From Parastagonospora avenae f. sp. tritici 18332-5 (Eukaryota; Ascomycota; Dothideomycetes; Pleosporales; Phaeosphaeriaceae), in contig JAFJTR010000051.1 in NCBI GenBank assembly GCA_022559985.1, positions 62,001-126,000 on the forward strand: a DNA stretch of 64,000 nt, in the 5' to 3' direction. The notes under the pieces were generated by a model. It did not search any database. It was not told the DNA's origin and saw only the letters and a list, made by a program, of their open reading frames with translations. The position numbers and the translations under genes are program-made. This document shows, one piece after another, positions 21,730 to 32,724 of this stretch (position 1 is its first letter; each line of letters begins with the position of its first letter).

Positions 21730-22442
21730 AGACCAAGCATCAGGGGTACAATACAAAGTTGTAGTAATCGGGCTGGGCGCGACCATAATATGCATTCATA
21801 AGTACAAAAATGTTTTCTACGCCAGTTATTCGTTAATGACCTCAGGAAGCTGTTTGCTGTTTACCTCCGCCCAGGTGTCCGACCTAAGAAATATGTGTGC
21901 GTGACACTGGATTCCTGTTTAGGCCTTCGGGTTGGCTGCAGCTCTTACTTGAATGATTTGTTACATTGTATGCTCATGTGACTCGGTCACATTTGTTTGA
22001 GCTACTACAATTCCTCCATCGTTGACTTGATCTTCTCCCACGTGTTCGCGCTTCAACGTTCTTGTACTCGTAGAAGCTCCTATCATGATTCCGGGCTTAA
22101 ATGTAAAGAACATACAAGCACCGTCAATATTGGCACCAATCGATCGTACGAGAGGCAAGACATATGGTCTTCTCTGAAGCATGATTATATGTTCATGGTT
22201 GCATCGTTTAGGGACGCTCCAAGAACCAGGTTTCACGCAATGAGAAAGTTCCGATAAATTAACACGGCTGTCCATCCTACCTTCTTGGATTTATCTGCAT
22301 CACTACGGTGTTTCATAGTTACTGGACTCGCTAGGAAAACAGCAGCTGCAATATTATTTCGTGGATGTATTTGCATTAAGGAGATCTTTACTGAATGGTT
22401 CGACCTACCTGGCCTTGATTGGAGATTCCATGTTACCACATG
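21730..22442. other. Intergenic region, STT4 3' end to regulator 3' end (convergent)
   Basis: Two 3' ends face each other. AT-richer than the genes; no further feature seen. Confidence 0.4.
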
Positions 22443-24517
22443 TCACGCCGGTCCAAACGTCGCTTTGCTGAGTCTCTTTGATATGTCATTCCAAGTTGCC
22501 AATTGTCCATGTCTGACCTCCGATCGCGGTATCTCCGTTGTTGTGTTGCCAGCCTGTGCTTCAGCAATTTCTTCCAACCCTGCCGCAGTCTTACTCTGTG
22601 TCACTTGATACCACGGATCATTTCCCATTGGACTTTGTATGTCCAATGGTAAGTTTGGACTGCTTGCGTTGCTCACAGCTTCGGGAAACATGGTTTGCAA
22701 GCGTTCGAGTTTTTCCAACAAGATGCCTCGCCGTGTCTGATCGAGCTGTGGGAACAATAAGACAAAATCAAGGATGAATAGGAAGTCGTCAATCCGAAGA
22801 GCTGTTTCATCGAGGGTGGCAGCTGGCACATGAATAAGTACGTCAGCAATAGTGTCCGTTATCTCGAAAAGCTTTTGCGTTATGGAGCTGCCGTGGACCC
22901 CGATGTCTTGGCGTGACATATTAGACACCTGGTGGCGTAGTGTTTGCGAGAGGCGGATTGGGAAGAGCAACGATAAGCATTCTTTAGATGAGCGAGACGA
23001 GAGGAGTGTTTGGCCCATTGCAAGTCGCCACACAAGGGTGCGAAGCCATTCTCGCGTTATGGTCAGATCGGCGCGTTGCATGGCCGACAGGTTTGCGAGA
23101 TCTCTTGCATCGGTCTCGGGATCGCCTTCTAGTTCGCGTGACTTTGATTCCACCCACGAACTCGTCACAGTACCAGTACTGCCACTAGCCTGTGTCTCCA
23201 GCCAAGACTGCAGAAATTCTGTGTCTAGGAGACGAAATAGCTTGATGATCTGATTGAAACCTTCGTGAACCTGGATAGGAATAGTGCAATCGTCTTCTGG
23301 TAGTGTGTACAGTGGGGGTAGTATAGCGTGGCGGTAGTCCAAAATAGCGAGGAATCGTTCATGAATGTAGGCTTGCCAATACATGCGTTGGCGGCGAGAA
23401 CGTTCTGGAGGTGAGAGCGTGGCTGCTAGCTCTGGATTGTCGATACGAAGCAGCTGTATGTTTGCTATAGCGTCACGCCTTGATATGGTCGTCAGTTTTG
23501 CCTGTGCAGAATGATTATGACTACGGCTTACATGTAGAAAAAAGCAGCGTCACCTCCTTGGAGACTGTTCAGCCATAGGGCTAAGTTAATACATATATGA
23601 TGACCGAGTTACTAAATTACTCAGGCTAAGGAAAATTAAGCTTACCCTAGACACAATTAGCAAAATGTTTAGAATTTAGGATGCAGATGCGACACTAAGT
23701 GGATGTATCACTGCAATGCGTTTAAATGAAGATGAAACTCCATACACGAGCAGTACTTCATCCGCTTCGTGTCTTAGTGAGTCTTACTCATAAGGCAGTT
23801 ATGAATAAATATAGATTGCATAGCCCTCATGACGGAGGAGCGATAGTGACGTCGGGCTGGTAGCATGCTATCGATGGAGCAGTCCATGAGGTGGCCGATC
23901 GTGTGCAACACCTTATCTGTGCGACTGTCTCCATAACGCGTCAAGTTGAGAGTGGCGCCACCGAAGGAATAGATGAAGGAGCGGACTTCCTGGTCAGTGT
24001 CCATAATATAGATGTACTGGCGTAGTTCATGTTCTGGTATGACTGGCTGTACTGGATAGACGCCTTCCATGTACTCTGGGATGAGGTCCAAGAAGAAGGC
24101 TTTGCTGTATTGCAGTGGAAAGGGCGACGCAGGAGAAGCTGGAGCGAATCAGCCGGTTTGCATTTATTCAATATGTAGGTGGCTCGAGTCTTGCTTTCCG
24201 ATGAACATACTGGGGCTGCTGCTTATGCTCTCCATAGACTGTGTCGCGCTCTCATACGTGGTCGGAAATTGACCCTGTACCGCAAAAGCCGGCAGTAGGG
24301 GTGGAGAGGTGGCGTGCACGTTGGCTGTCTGTTTTCTAAACTCTGAAATGACATGCCCTCTTTTTCCCTGTGATCGTTGCTTGCCAGACGCCGAGTAAAC
24401 GCATCGCAGGCCGAGATGCGCACATTGCTGGCATCTTTCCTGACCATTACACTTTACCTTGCGGCGCTTGCATGCATCACAAGCTTTCGAGGCTCTTTTC
24501 TGATTCGGTTGATCCAT
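22443..24517 (-). CDS. Zn2Cys6 transcription factor, likely MAL-cluster activator
   Basis: Fungal binuclear-zinc regulator. Four exons on the minus strand (24517-24211, 24138-23788, 23580-23532, 23478-22443) give 580 residues with every junction phase consistent. Zn2Cys6 cluster at residues 13-39, spacing C-x2-C-x6-C-x5-C-x2-C-x6-C, followed by a basic linker. The middle region (from about 110) has the fungal transcription-factor homology features: AFFLDLIPEY, then CLM-TLWLN-SLQGGDAAFFYM-RDAIANIQLL across the tiny 49-bp third exon, then SRRQRMYWQAYIHERFLAI. This matches maltose/starch activators of the MalR/AmyR/Mal63 type in layout. It is followed upstream by the permease on the same strand and then the alpha-glucosidase, so a role as their activator is inferred. 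The second intron (207 bp) is unusually long for this window. Confidence 0.82.
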
Positions 24518-25225
24518 TGCAGCAGATCATGTCGCGATAAAAGTGCTTTTGTACGGTCGAAGGCCCTCGGCGTGGGAAGCATGGAAGGCATGGAGAAAGT
24601 CTGGGGGCGGGAAGATCGAACTGCGGAGTAGCAGGTCATGCCACGTGATTGGCTCGGTTCGCTAGATCGTGCATCACCCACTAGTTCAGTCTATCCGAGG
24701 GCAGGGCGTGCTACGAAGTACGATAGAGCGCGTTCGAGCTTCCGCCCTGCTTTGTATTTATTGGCAATTCTGGCCTGGACTCGACATAGTGTAGCTTGCT
24801 CTCTTCTAATAGTTCATCAGTCATTGAGAAGACAAAGATCCAATCTCTATTTATCCTGCTCATTGAATAGCTAATCTTTATGTCTAATTGCCCGTCCTTG
24901 CATGTGCACTGAGCTAAATGAGTTCCGCCGAAGGTGGCCAGTCCTCCGAATGGCGGCACGCGGAGTGTCATTCACTCTGGAACTAAGCCAACTGTGTTCG
25001 GGCCGATTTGTTCATCGACATCTTGACTCAGCACCGAGATTCTCAGCAAACGCATACAGCAGGAAAAACAGAAAGATCACGATGAGTTTATAAACCATTC
25101 AGCCTTCAGCTGTGTCAATCGATTTGTAAATGGAAACTTTCACATGCCTAAACAGAACGCTACATAAAGCTTTAATCATATACACCATCTTGGGGTCTTC
25201 CTCCTGGCTATCCTGGACGGTTTCC
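24518..25225. other. Intergenic region, regulator promoter and permease 3' end
   Basis: About 700 bp between the start of the Zn2Cys6 gene and the end of the permease, both read leftward. No additional gene supported. Confidence 0.4.
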
Positions 25226-27263
25226 TCAGTTCTTGCTCTCGACTTGCTCAAGATGGGTCGAAGCACCTTTCTTTTCTCCGAGATCGCTGTCGTTGTCGCT
25301 CACGTGGTAGCTCTCCACAACCGTGCTAGCGAACTGCCTGGCAGGTGTGCGGCGCTCAAACAGGATATCCAGCTCGCCATATGTCCTGCCTTTCGGCTCG
25401 GGAAGACGGAAGAACGCCCACAAGAAGCAGCAAAAGCACGTGCCTGCATAAAAAAATCCAGCTTTAGCGCCCCAGTTCCATGCGCCAGGATTAAGCATGC
25501 GCGGTGTGAGGACATTGCCAACGATTGATGCGAGATTGTAGAAGTTCCTGGCGAGAACGACGGTCTTTTGTCGTAAGCGGGTCGAGGGGATCTCGGCTAC
25601 GATCGCATAGCAAATTGGGCCAACAGTGACGTTGTATGTGCAAGCCTGCAAAGGTATGAAGTCAGTGGCTGGATCTCTCAGCGGCTGCGTTCAACTTACA
25701 AATACGAGAAGCATAGCACCTATTCCCCACTGAGCTCCCACGTTCCCTTGCTGTATAGTTCCAAGCCCGCCAATGATGACGAGAAGGATGACCATCGCGA
25801 AATCACCGCATATGTATAGCGTGCGCCTTCCAATACGAGGAATGAGTGTCCATGCCACGAGGACGCCAACACCTCCTATACCATATTGACCCAAGCTCAT
25901 TGAAAAGGCGTTTGAATCGCTAAGTCCAGCTTGCTGGAAGAAATAAGTGCTGTATCCCATGAGACTAGCACCGCAGAAAGCTTGTGTGAACCAGGTCATG
26001 GCAGCGATTTCAGTGCGTCGGAGATCAGTGCCCCTGAAGCAGTCTAGGTACGATGTGCCTGATGAAGCAGCTTTCTCGAGTTCGTTGGTGTGGCGCATCA
26101 TGCTGATGGTTTCGTCGGCATTGAAGTCGGGATGCTTAGCGGGAGATGTGAGGCGGAGAAGCATCTTCTTCGCATCATCGTCTCGATCCTTCCGAACAAG
26201 CCACCAAGGTGATTCGGGAGCGAAAGCAATGCCGACCATGAGAGGAACAGGCCAGAGCCACTGTAGAGCATAGGGAATACGGTATGCCCATTGATCTGAA
26301 CGCTCCGCTACACCCTTCAGAACACCCGATGCCAGAAACTGACCGATAACCCAGCAAAGGTTGACGTATGTTGTGAGAATTGGACGGAGTGGCACCGGGC
26401 AAACTTCAGCTGCGTAGGTACATGTCAACGTCTGGAATACTCCCCATGGCACTCCGCAGAGCATTAAGCCGGCCAAGAGCATCTTTAGGTGAAGCATGAA
26501 GTCAGCAATGCTCCAATATGGATGAATGATTGTCATACCTCTATGTTTTTCGAGAAGAAAACAACGAATATGGCTAGAAAGAAGTCAGCAATGCCCACCA
26601 AAACGTCCTCCAACCGCTACATACCTAAATTCACGAAGAACAAAGCCCCGATCATAGTTTTTTTGTATCCAATTCGATCTGCCAGAATTCCGTTGAGCAT
26701 GAGCCCAAGCATTTCTCCGACGTAAGCACCGTTGGTGAGTCCTTGAAAAGTCAGCTCCCATCGTAGTCTTCTTGTGTCCGATTCGGTCCGCGATGATACC
26801 AATCATCATCAGTTTCGACATTTCGCAAGTATAGGCTCCATACCTGCTTGCCATGCGGCAGTGACTTCATAAGACCCATCGGCAAGTGGTGAGCCGAATC
26901 TTCGCTTGAAAGCGGGAACAGCCAGGAGATTGGCTGCGTGTTTAACGTCAGTCGAAGCATTTCCAACATGTGATATAATATCCTTCACTCACCTATGAGA
27001 ACCTTGTCGAAACCCTCCATGATGATGGCTGCTGAGAGCAGAACCGACCAGGCGACGGCTTTTGGGTACAGTCGAATACCTTGCATCAAAGTCATGTTCT
27101 GCTCAGCCTGGGTGGCTTTGTTGGCATCGGCGGTAATTTGAGCATTGTCTGCAAACGCGATTGAGATCTTTCGTTGCTGCTCAGGGTCGACGGCGACCAC
27201 GCTGCTGTTTCGGCGAGACATGACAGGAAGGTAGTGAAAGGTGACGGTGTCTCCTTGGACCAC
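25226..27263 (-). CDS. MFS sugar transporter, maltose permease type
   Basis: Proton symporter of the sugar porter family, plasma membrane, expected to import maltose or related alpha-glucosides. Six exons on the minus strand: 27263-26993, 26933-26844, 26741-26625, 26573-26539, 26482-25700 and 25645-25226, in total 571 residues, the usual maltose-permease length. Hallmarks: MEGFDKVLI in TM1, GSYEVTAAWQAGLTNGAYVGE into TM2, motif ADRIGYKKT in loop 2-3, PESPWWLVRKDR at the end of TM6, IGRRTLY in loop 8-9 and PEPKGRTYGELD after TM12, all typical of the Mal31/Agt1/MalP group. The second intron (26843-26742) contains a diverged copy of the following exon (see findings). Divergent from the alpha-glucosidase, 993 bp apart, and upstream of the regulator gene. 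Confidence 0.88.
26742..26843 (-). repeat. Exon-like fossil inside permease intron 2
   Basis: Read on the minus strand but in a shifted frame, this 102-bp intron encodes a diverged version of the next exon. Aligned without gaps at a 109-bp offset, it reads YGAYTCEM... and ...IIADRIGHKKT against NGAYVGEM... and ...ILADRIGYKKT in the exon. I count 20 identical residues of 32. It cannot be translated in the gene's frame (stop after about a dozen codons) and has no acceptor of its own in front, so it is a non-coding relic in the model given. Confidence 0.75.
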
Positions 27264-28256
27264 GGGAGGTGTATAGAGTTAATGTAATGAGCGCCCGACA
27301 ATGGCTGGCGAACCGCTCGAAGCCGATGCAATGCTTCTGAGAACCGTGGAATTCAATCTGCAGGTTGATGATGGACTTTTTTAGTGGAACCACCGGATGC
27401 CTTTATAGAATGTCGAGCACAGTGCACGACACCGTGGAGCCCCGGTTGTCGCTGTACGCCAAGTCGAGAAGCGAGAGTTGGTGTATGGGGAAATTCGCGC
27501 GGGGAGAGACGCCACAACTCAAAACTGATGCCATGAGCCCGTCGCCGTGTTATCCCCATGTCCGATCGCGTGGAAAAGCTAACTCGCACCTGGGGAAGTG
27601 CCGCCGAAGATTCCACCGTGAGAGGATTTGGGAGGGGAACAAGAGGTTGTGATGGGAAGAAAGCCGGCCCGACATTGGCAGCACGACACTAAGCTCCTCA
27701 CGTGTCTGGCTAGAAGCAAGCGCAGCCTTAGCTGCATCAAGGGCAATCGCCGCACCAGCCTAATGAGACGGTCCCAGGGCAGCGTCGCGAGGATGTCACT
27801 GGATGGATGTCGGCTCGCAACGCGTGTATGAGGCCAGGCATCTCGCCTTCCAAGCCTCCACTTCTCGCTTATGGCCCAACCAGGTGGAGAGCAGAGAGCG
27901 TTGTATCCCAGCCCCATGGTTGTACTCGTGGAGAAAAAGAGGACGGAACTAGAAGCCTTCCATTATAGATCTACAGTCGGACCGGCTTGCAGCTTGTTAT
28001 ATTTCTACCGAAAATCTTACCGAAAATCCTACCGACATCTTACCACCTCAGAACTTCCAGCACAGATCCACTGCCGTTGATGCACAGCTGGGTTCGTGGC
28101 CGATCGAACCGTTGTTGCATTGGCACTGTTGATGGTTCGTAGCCATAAGTTAACTCTGAGTGCTGCTCGCTCCTGTAAGGAATCACTTCCCCTCCTTGAG
28201 CCTACTACATACTCTCTCGTCGCTTGCTAAGCTTTCTCTGGCCCATCATCTACAAC
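27264..28256. promoter_or_regulatory. Divergent MAL promoter region
   Basis: The 993 bp between the divergently transcribed permease and alpha-glucosidase must contain both promoters. Apart from the CCG-triplet repeat described separately, there is a tcggaccgg motif at 27977-27985 (two overlapping-type CGG triplets). No gene is supported inside. Confidence 0.55.
28005..28045. promoter_or_regulatory. 12-bp tandem repeat, CGG-N9-CGG-N9-CGG, putative activator operator
   Basis: Units taccgaaaatct / taccgaaaatcc / taccgacatct follow each other, with a partial fourth (taccacc). CCG triplets stand at 28008-28010, 28020-28022 and 28032-28034, so on the minus strand three CGG half-sites are separated by exactly nine bases. 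Zn2Cys6 proteins bind CGG triplets at fixed spacing, and yeast Mal63 uses a nine-base spacer (consensus MGCN9MGS). The site lies about 220-250 bp before the alpha-glucosidase ATG. Binding by the neighbouring regulator is inference. Confidence 0.55.
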
Positions 28257-30309
28257 ATGATCGTGCCACAGAGACCATGGTGGAAGGATAGCGTCGTCTA
28301 CCAAATATATCCTGCTAGTTTCAAGGATAGTAACGGCGATGGCATTGGTGATCTGAAAGGCATCATGTCCGAACTGGACTATATTCGCTCGATAGGAGTG
28401 GATGTAATTTGGTAAGTGACTTTTGGGTCCTGTATCAAATGAGTGACCTAGCCGTACGTGTATTGACTGGACCTGTCAGTCAAGTGCGGTAGGCGAGGCA
28501 TTCAACTTGGTACTTTGTCTCGTGTCTTGTATTCTTGCTAATAGCAGACAGGGTGCGCCTCATATTTTACTACTACCTTTGATGAGGTAGCAACTAACCT
28601 GCCCTCAGATATGTCCCATGTATGACTCTCCTCAAGTCGACATGGGCTATGACATCCGCGACTACGAAGACGTATATGCACCCTACGGTACGTTGCAAGA
28701 TATGGAACGTTTAATAGACGAGACGCATTCTCGCGGCATGCGCATCATCCTTGACCTCGTGGTTAATCACACGTCTGACCAGGTATGCACTCAGCTAATT
28801 CTCAGCTTGTTTTCACCATTTCATATGAGTTTGATGCTAATGACTACAGCACAAATGGTTCCAAGAATCTCGCTCTTCCAAAGACAATCCGAAACGCGAC
28901 TGGTACATCTGGAGACCAGCACGTTATGTCAATGGTGAGCGCAAGCCACCAAATAATTGGGTTGGCAACTTTACCGGCAGCGTGTGGCAATGGGATGAGC
29001 ACACACAAGAGTACTACCTACATCTTTTCTGTCCTGAGCAGCCCGATCTGAATTGGGAGAACCCCGAGACTCGTCAGGCCATCTACAAATCCGCCATGGA
29101 ATTCTGGTTAGAACGTGGCGTTGATGGTTTCCGTGTTGACACGGTGAACATGTACAGCAAGGGCGAGATGCTGGATGCACCAATCACCGATCCTTCCTCA
29201 GAATGGCAATTTGCAGGCTATCAGTATTGCAACGGACCAAGGATGGCTGAATTTCTTGCGGAGATGAACGTCATGTTGGAAAAGTACGATGCTATGACAG
29301 TTGGCGAGTGCCCAAACACACCGGACATGAAGCGTGTGCTACAATATGTGTCTGCGAAGGAAAAGCAGTTGAATATGGTCTTTCAATTTGTGAGTGTGAC
29401 TCGGTCGCCTTTGCATCGATAGAAGCTGGATTGACTTTCAATCTTTAGGACGTCGTCGATGTCGGTCAAGGTCCTTACAAGTTTCAGACGACACCTCGTA
29501 ACTGGACTCTCCCTCAGTTTAAACTTGCGATAGCACGAACTCAAGATCTTATTCGTCAACCTTCCGATGGCTGGACGACCGTATTTCTCGAGAACCATGA
29601 CCAATCCCGTAGTATCACCCGCTTTACATCCGATGCGCCTCAGCATCGCGTCGCTGGTGGCAAAATGCTCGCACTAATGATGGCTGCGCTCTCGGGAACG
29701 CTCTTTATCTATCAAGGGCAGGAAATCGGCATGACGAACTTTCCAGAGACTTGGGATATGAGCGAGTACAAGGATGTTGACTCGTCTAACTACTACAAAA
29801 TGGTGGCGCAACGAACAAACAATGACCCTACAGCTCTTGCAGCTGCGAAGGCATCTCTTCAGCACCTCGCCAGAGACCACGCTCGAGTACCAATGAGTTG
29901 GTCTACCGCGCCACACAATGGCTTCAGTCCACCAGACTCGAAAGCCGTGCCTTGGATGCGACCCCTCGAAGATGCTGCAATCTGCAACGCTGAGCAACAG
30001 AAATCTGACAAGACTTCAGTGTTAGCATTTTGGAAGCGCATTTTGAAAGTGCGCACAGAATGGACTGATTTGCTTGTGCATGGCGAGTACGACGACCTGG
30101 ATGTTGAGCATCCTGACATGTATTGCTTTACCAAGCGTTGGCAAGGTAAGAAGGCGCTCGCAATTTGCAATTTCACGGACAGGGTCCAAAAGCTGGAGTT
30201 TCCAGCAAGCGTCAAAGATGACAAGAAGGATATATTAGTCAGCAGTGTGGATGAGCATGTTGAAGGGGAGCTGCAGGCTTTCGAGGGACGGATATACTTA
30301 CTCGAGTAA
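28257..30309 (+). CDS. GH13 alpha-glucosidase (intracellular maltase), junction anomaly in intron 1
   Basis: Hydrolyses terminal alpha-1,4 glucosidic bonds of maltose and related sugars. Exons: 28257-about 28411, 28609-28782, 28850-29389, 29449-30309; about 576 residues, normal for fungal maltases. No signal peptide (starts MIVPQRPWWKDSVVYQIYP), so cytosolic. GH13 conserved regions are present: DLVVNHTSD, GFRVDTVN with the nucleophile Asp, TVGECP with the acid/base Glu, and LENHDQSR with the transition-state Asp. Introns 2 and 3 are clean. Intron 1 is odd: the good donor (ggGTAAGT at 28412) and the only sensible acceptor (ccctcAG at 28607-28608) join TG to ATA and create a stop; one extra G would restore the family's VIW-x-CP sequence. 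A weak GTAATT donor at 28404 keeps frame but deletes three residues. Confidence 0.83.
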
Positions 30310-31043
30310 ACGTAGCTCGAGAGAAAATAATGACTCCGATTTCGATTGGGATGCATTGTGTTCATTAGGATCTATTCTAGGTTTAAAAATGGGGTGTTAG
30401 GCCTGGGAGCAGCGGTAGCTGCCATGCCTAAGTAGGTTTTTCTAGCACGATAATGGCATCAGGGCTTTATGTCTGCCTCGGACTGGGGTAGTACTGATAC
30501 ATTGTACAAGCAGAGGGCGGAGAAGCGGTGATGCGAGTACGAATTATGCAGGGGACCGAGATGTTAACAGTTTGGTTATGTACACTCGCACGTTTCCGCG
30601 CCTTCTTTTGTCAATGGTACACAGACACACCTTCCCTGGGAGACTGTGAACCACGATGACCTGGTGAATCTCTGAACGCGAGAATATTTATGGCTTCGAT
30701 TACAACATGTACAAGGTGAAAGTCTCGCGCATAGCTTCAGGCTTCGGGATGGGCTGGCTCCTGCGCCGTCTTCGCGATCCATCACAGTTGATAATATGCA
30801 GTACCATGAAGACAGCGCTGGGTACTGTTAGTGAACCGTCTATGACGATAGCGACGAGAGAGCCTTAGGCAGCATGAGATGTATAGTAGATGTACACAAT
30901 GGCATTATATGTTTTGAATAACTGTACTCATGAACGTACATGTACACTGCAATCGAACCAAATTATTAAAACAGGGGCTAGTACGAAAAAAAGCAGAGGA
31001 ACATATAGTCATGATCATATTGAGCAAGACGATAGCCCGTGTA
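30310..31043. other. Intergenic region, two convergent 3' ends
   Basis: Between the alpha-glucosidase end and the lipase end. No gene, RNA or repeat recognised. Confidence 0.4.
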
Positions 31044-32235
31044 TTATAGTTCTTCAAGCTCGGGGACTTGATCATCCGTGGGGTTCTTCGGATACCACTC
31101 GGCAGGATCGGTGCTTGCACCAGGCAGGCAAAGACCAAGACGCCAGAAATAATCCCTGTGTGCAAAGAACAGCTGCCAAAACTTGAAGCGGGCCGGTACA
31201 GCCCAGGAGGGGCGGTCGTGGTCACTGCCAGCAATGCAGTGGGCGTCTTCATCACCGTCGCAGTACTGCACGTCGGCAATGGAGAAGGGCAAGTCGGTCT
31301 CGGAGATGAAGATCTCCTCGCTGTGCATGCTGTAGCCCCATTCGGCGAGTGGAAGTAGAGGCACCGGATCGCCAGCGTGCGTGACACGATGGAACTTGTT
31401 GGACTCGTGATGTGGGGTGATATTGAAGCGCTCATCGATGTAGTTATTGAACTCGTTGTTGCCGAGTCTGGGCTCGCCAAAGGTGGTCACATGGGCATCC
31501 CATCCACGCGCCTTGAAGTCGAGGCCTGCGAGTGTTGCCACGGCCCCGCCCAGCGAGTGTCCAACCAAGACCAGCTTGTAGTTTGGAAACTTTTCCAACG
31601 CTTCGGTCACGTGGGGTAGAATGACATTGCGCGTGTTGAGCCAGGACGAGTAGAAACCCGTGTGGACGGTGCAGTTCTCGCACTTTGGGGGGTCCGCAGG
31701 CGGCGGATTTTGGTCGTACTGTCTGGGGGCTCGAAAGGCAGAGGTTGTCTTATGGTCGTCGTCGCCGGGGTAGGGCACATAGTCCTGGGGAATGGTGGAG
31801 AGGTCGGCGATGGTGTTGGCGAGGGAGTAGGTGCCGCGGAAAGCGAGGATAAGGCGCGGGTTGGTAGGCGAGTGGGAGAGGGCAATGTAGCCGCAGGAGT
31901 CAGACAGGAAGGGCCCAGTGTTCCACGCCTGTCTCTGTTAGCACCGTGTGCGACACATGCGGGCGGATACGGCTCACCGTGACCAGCTCGAACGTGTCGA
32001 AGTCGCGGTCCGCACAGCGGCTCGCGCAGCGGAACGGCTTCTGGATGCCCAGGCCGGCGGTGCCTACGCAGTACGAGATGTCGACGACGCGGGCGAGTTC
32101 CTCAAGCTCCCAGAAGAGCGACTGGGAGATGAGCGAGGCGTTGCGCGGGCGGGTCGCATGGCCGCGGACCGCAACTGCGGCGGCGAGCAAGAGGAGCGCA
32201 CAGGAACGGATGAGGAGGCCTATAGCAGCGGCCAT
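31044..32235 (-). CDS. Secreted class 3 lipase (fungal triacylglycerol lipase type)
   Basis: Alpha/beta-hydrolase of the lipase class 3 family (Rhizomucor/Thermomyces lipase and feruloyl esterase type), expected to be secreted and to cleave acyl-ester bonds of lipids. Two exons (32235-31978, 31928-31044; intron 49 bp) give 380 residues. Residues 1-26 are a clear signal peptide (charged start, Leu/Ala core, ending around RGHA). The lipase elbow GHSLGGA has the nucleophile Ser at about 211; candidate Asp at about 273 (AGDPVPLLP) and His at about 343 (FAHRDYF) complete the triad. The oxyanion-side motif LAFRGT follows the intron. Several cysteines suggest disulfides. Shares a 489-bp divergent promoter region with the membrane-protein gene to its right. 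Confidence 0.9.
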
Positions 32236-32362
32236 GAGGGGTGGCTATCACATATTCAGAACAGACTCAGGGTGCAGGTGGAGGATGCGGCGGTGCAAGG
32301 TCCAAGGGTGTGCGAGGGGGCGAGCGGTGAGGTCACTGGCGCTGCCGAGGTCGTTCACTGAC

Positions 32363-32392
32363 CGTGTCTGGGCGTGTCTGGGAGTGTCTGGG
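32363..32392. repeat. Three 10-bp direct repeats (tgtctggg core)
   Basis: Three consecutive units, c/a-gtgtctggg, in the divergent promoter; possible factor-binding array or simple slippage repeat. Confidence 0.6.
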
Positions 32393-32684
32393 AGTGAATG
32401 CACCTTGGTCTGCTTGGCGCCAAGGGCCATCACCCGGAATTGCATGCATTACATCATCGCTGGCCGGGCTGGCCGTGCTGGAAGCAGCCGGCTCATGAGA
32501 TAATTGCACGCAGCGCTGCTGACCCTTCACCACCACTCCCGCCCGAATTTTCCAAGGCTCCCCCCAAGACACACAAACCCCCCGAGCCACGCACACTAGC
32601 CGCCGCCTTCCGGACAAGACTTGTGAAGCTCCCTCGGCCGCGACGAGGCATTGTTTGCCATTGCTTGTCCCCCCTTCCGGTGCA

Positions 32685-32710
32685 GACCACGACCACGACC
32701 ACGACCACGA
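32685..32710. repeat. (GACCAC)4 microsatellite in 5' UTR
   Basis: Four exact hexanucleotide units 15 bp before the ATG at 32725. Confidence 0.7.
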
Positions 32711-32724
32711 CTCCCGCAGCCACC

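Larger units (their letters stand above)
32236..32724. promoter_or_regulatory. Divergent promoter, lipase / membrane protein
   Basis: 489 bp with both starts facing outward. It contains three direct 10-bp repeats (core tgtctggg) at 32363-32392 and a (gaccac)4 hexanucleotide run at 32685-32710 just before the right-hand ATG. No gene inside. Confidence 0.5.

Noticed and set aside
26585..26854. Retained-intron or alternative-exon product of the permease
   Set aside because: The exon-like copy is in a different frame from both neighbours and has no acceptor before it; using it as a coding exon would need junctions that are not visible.
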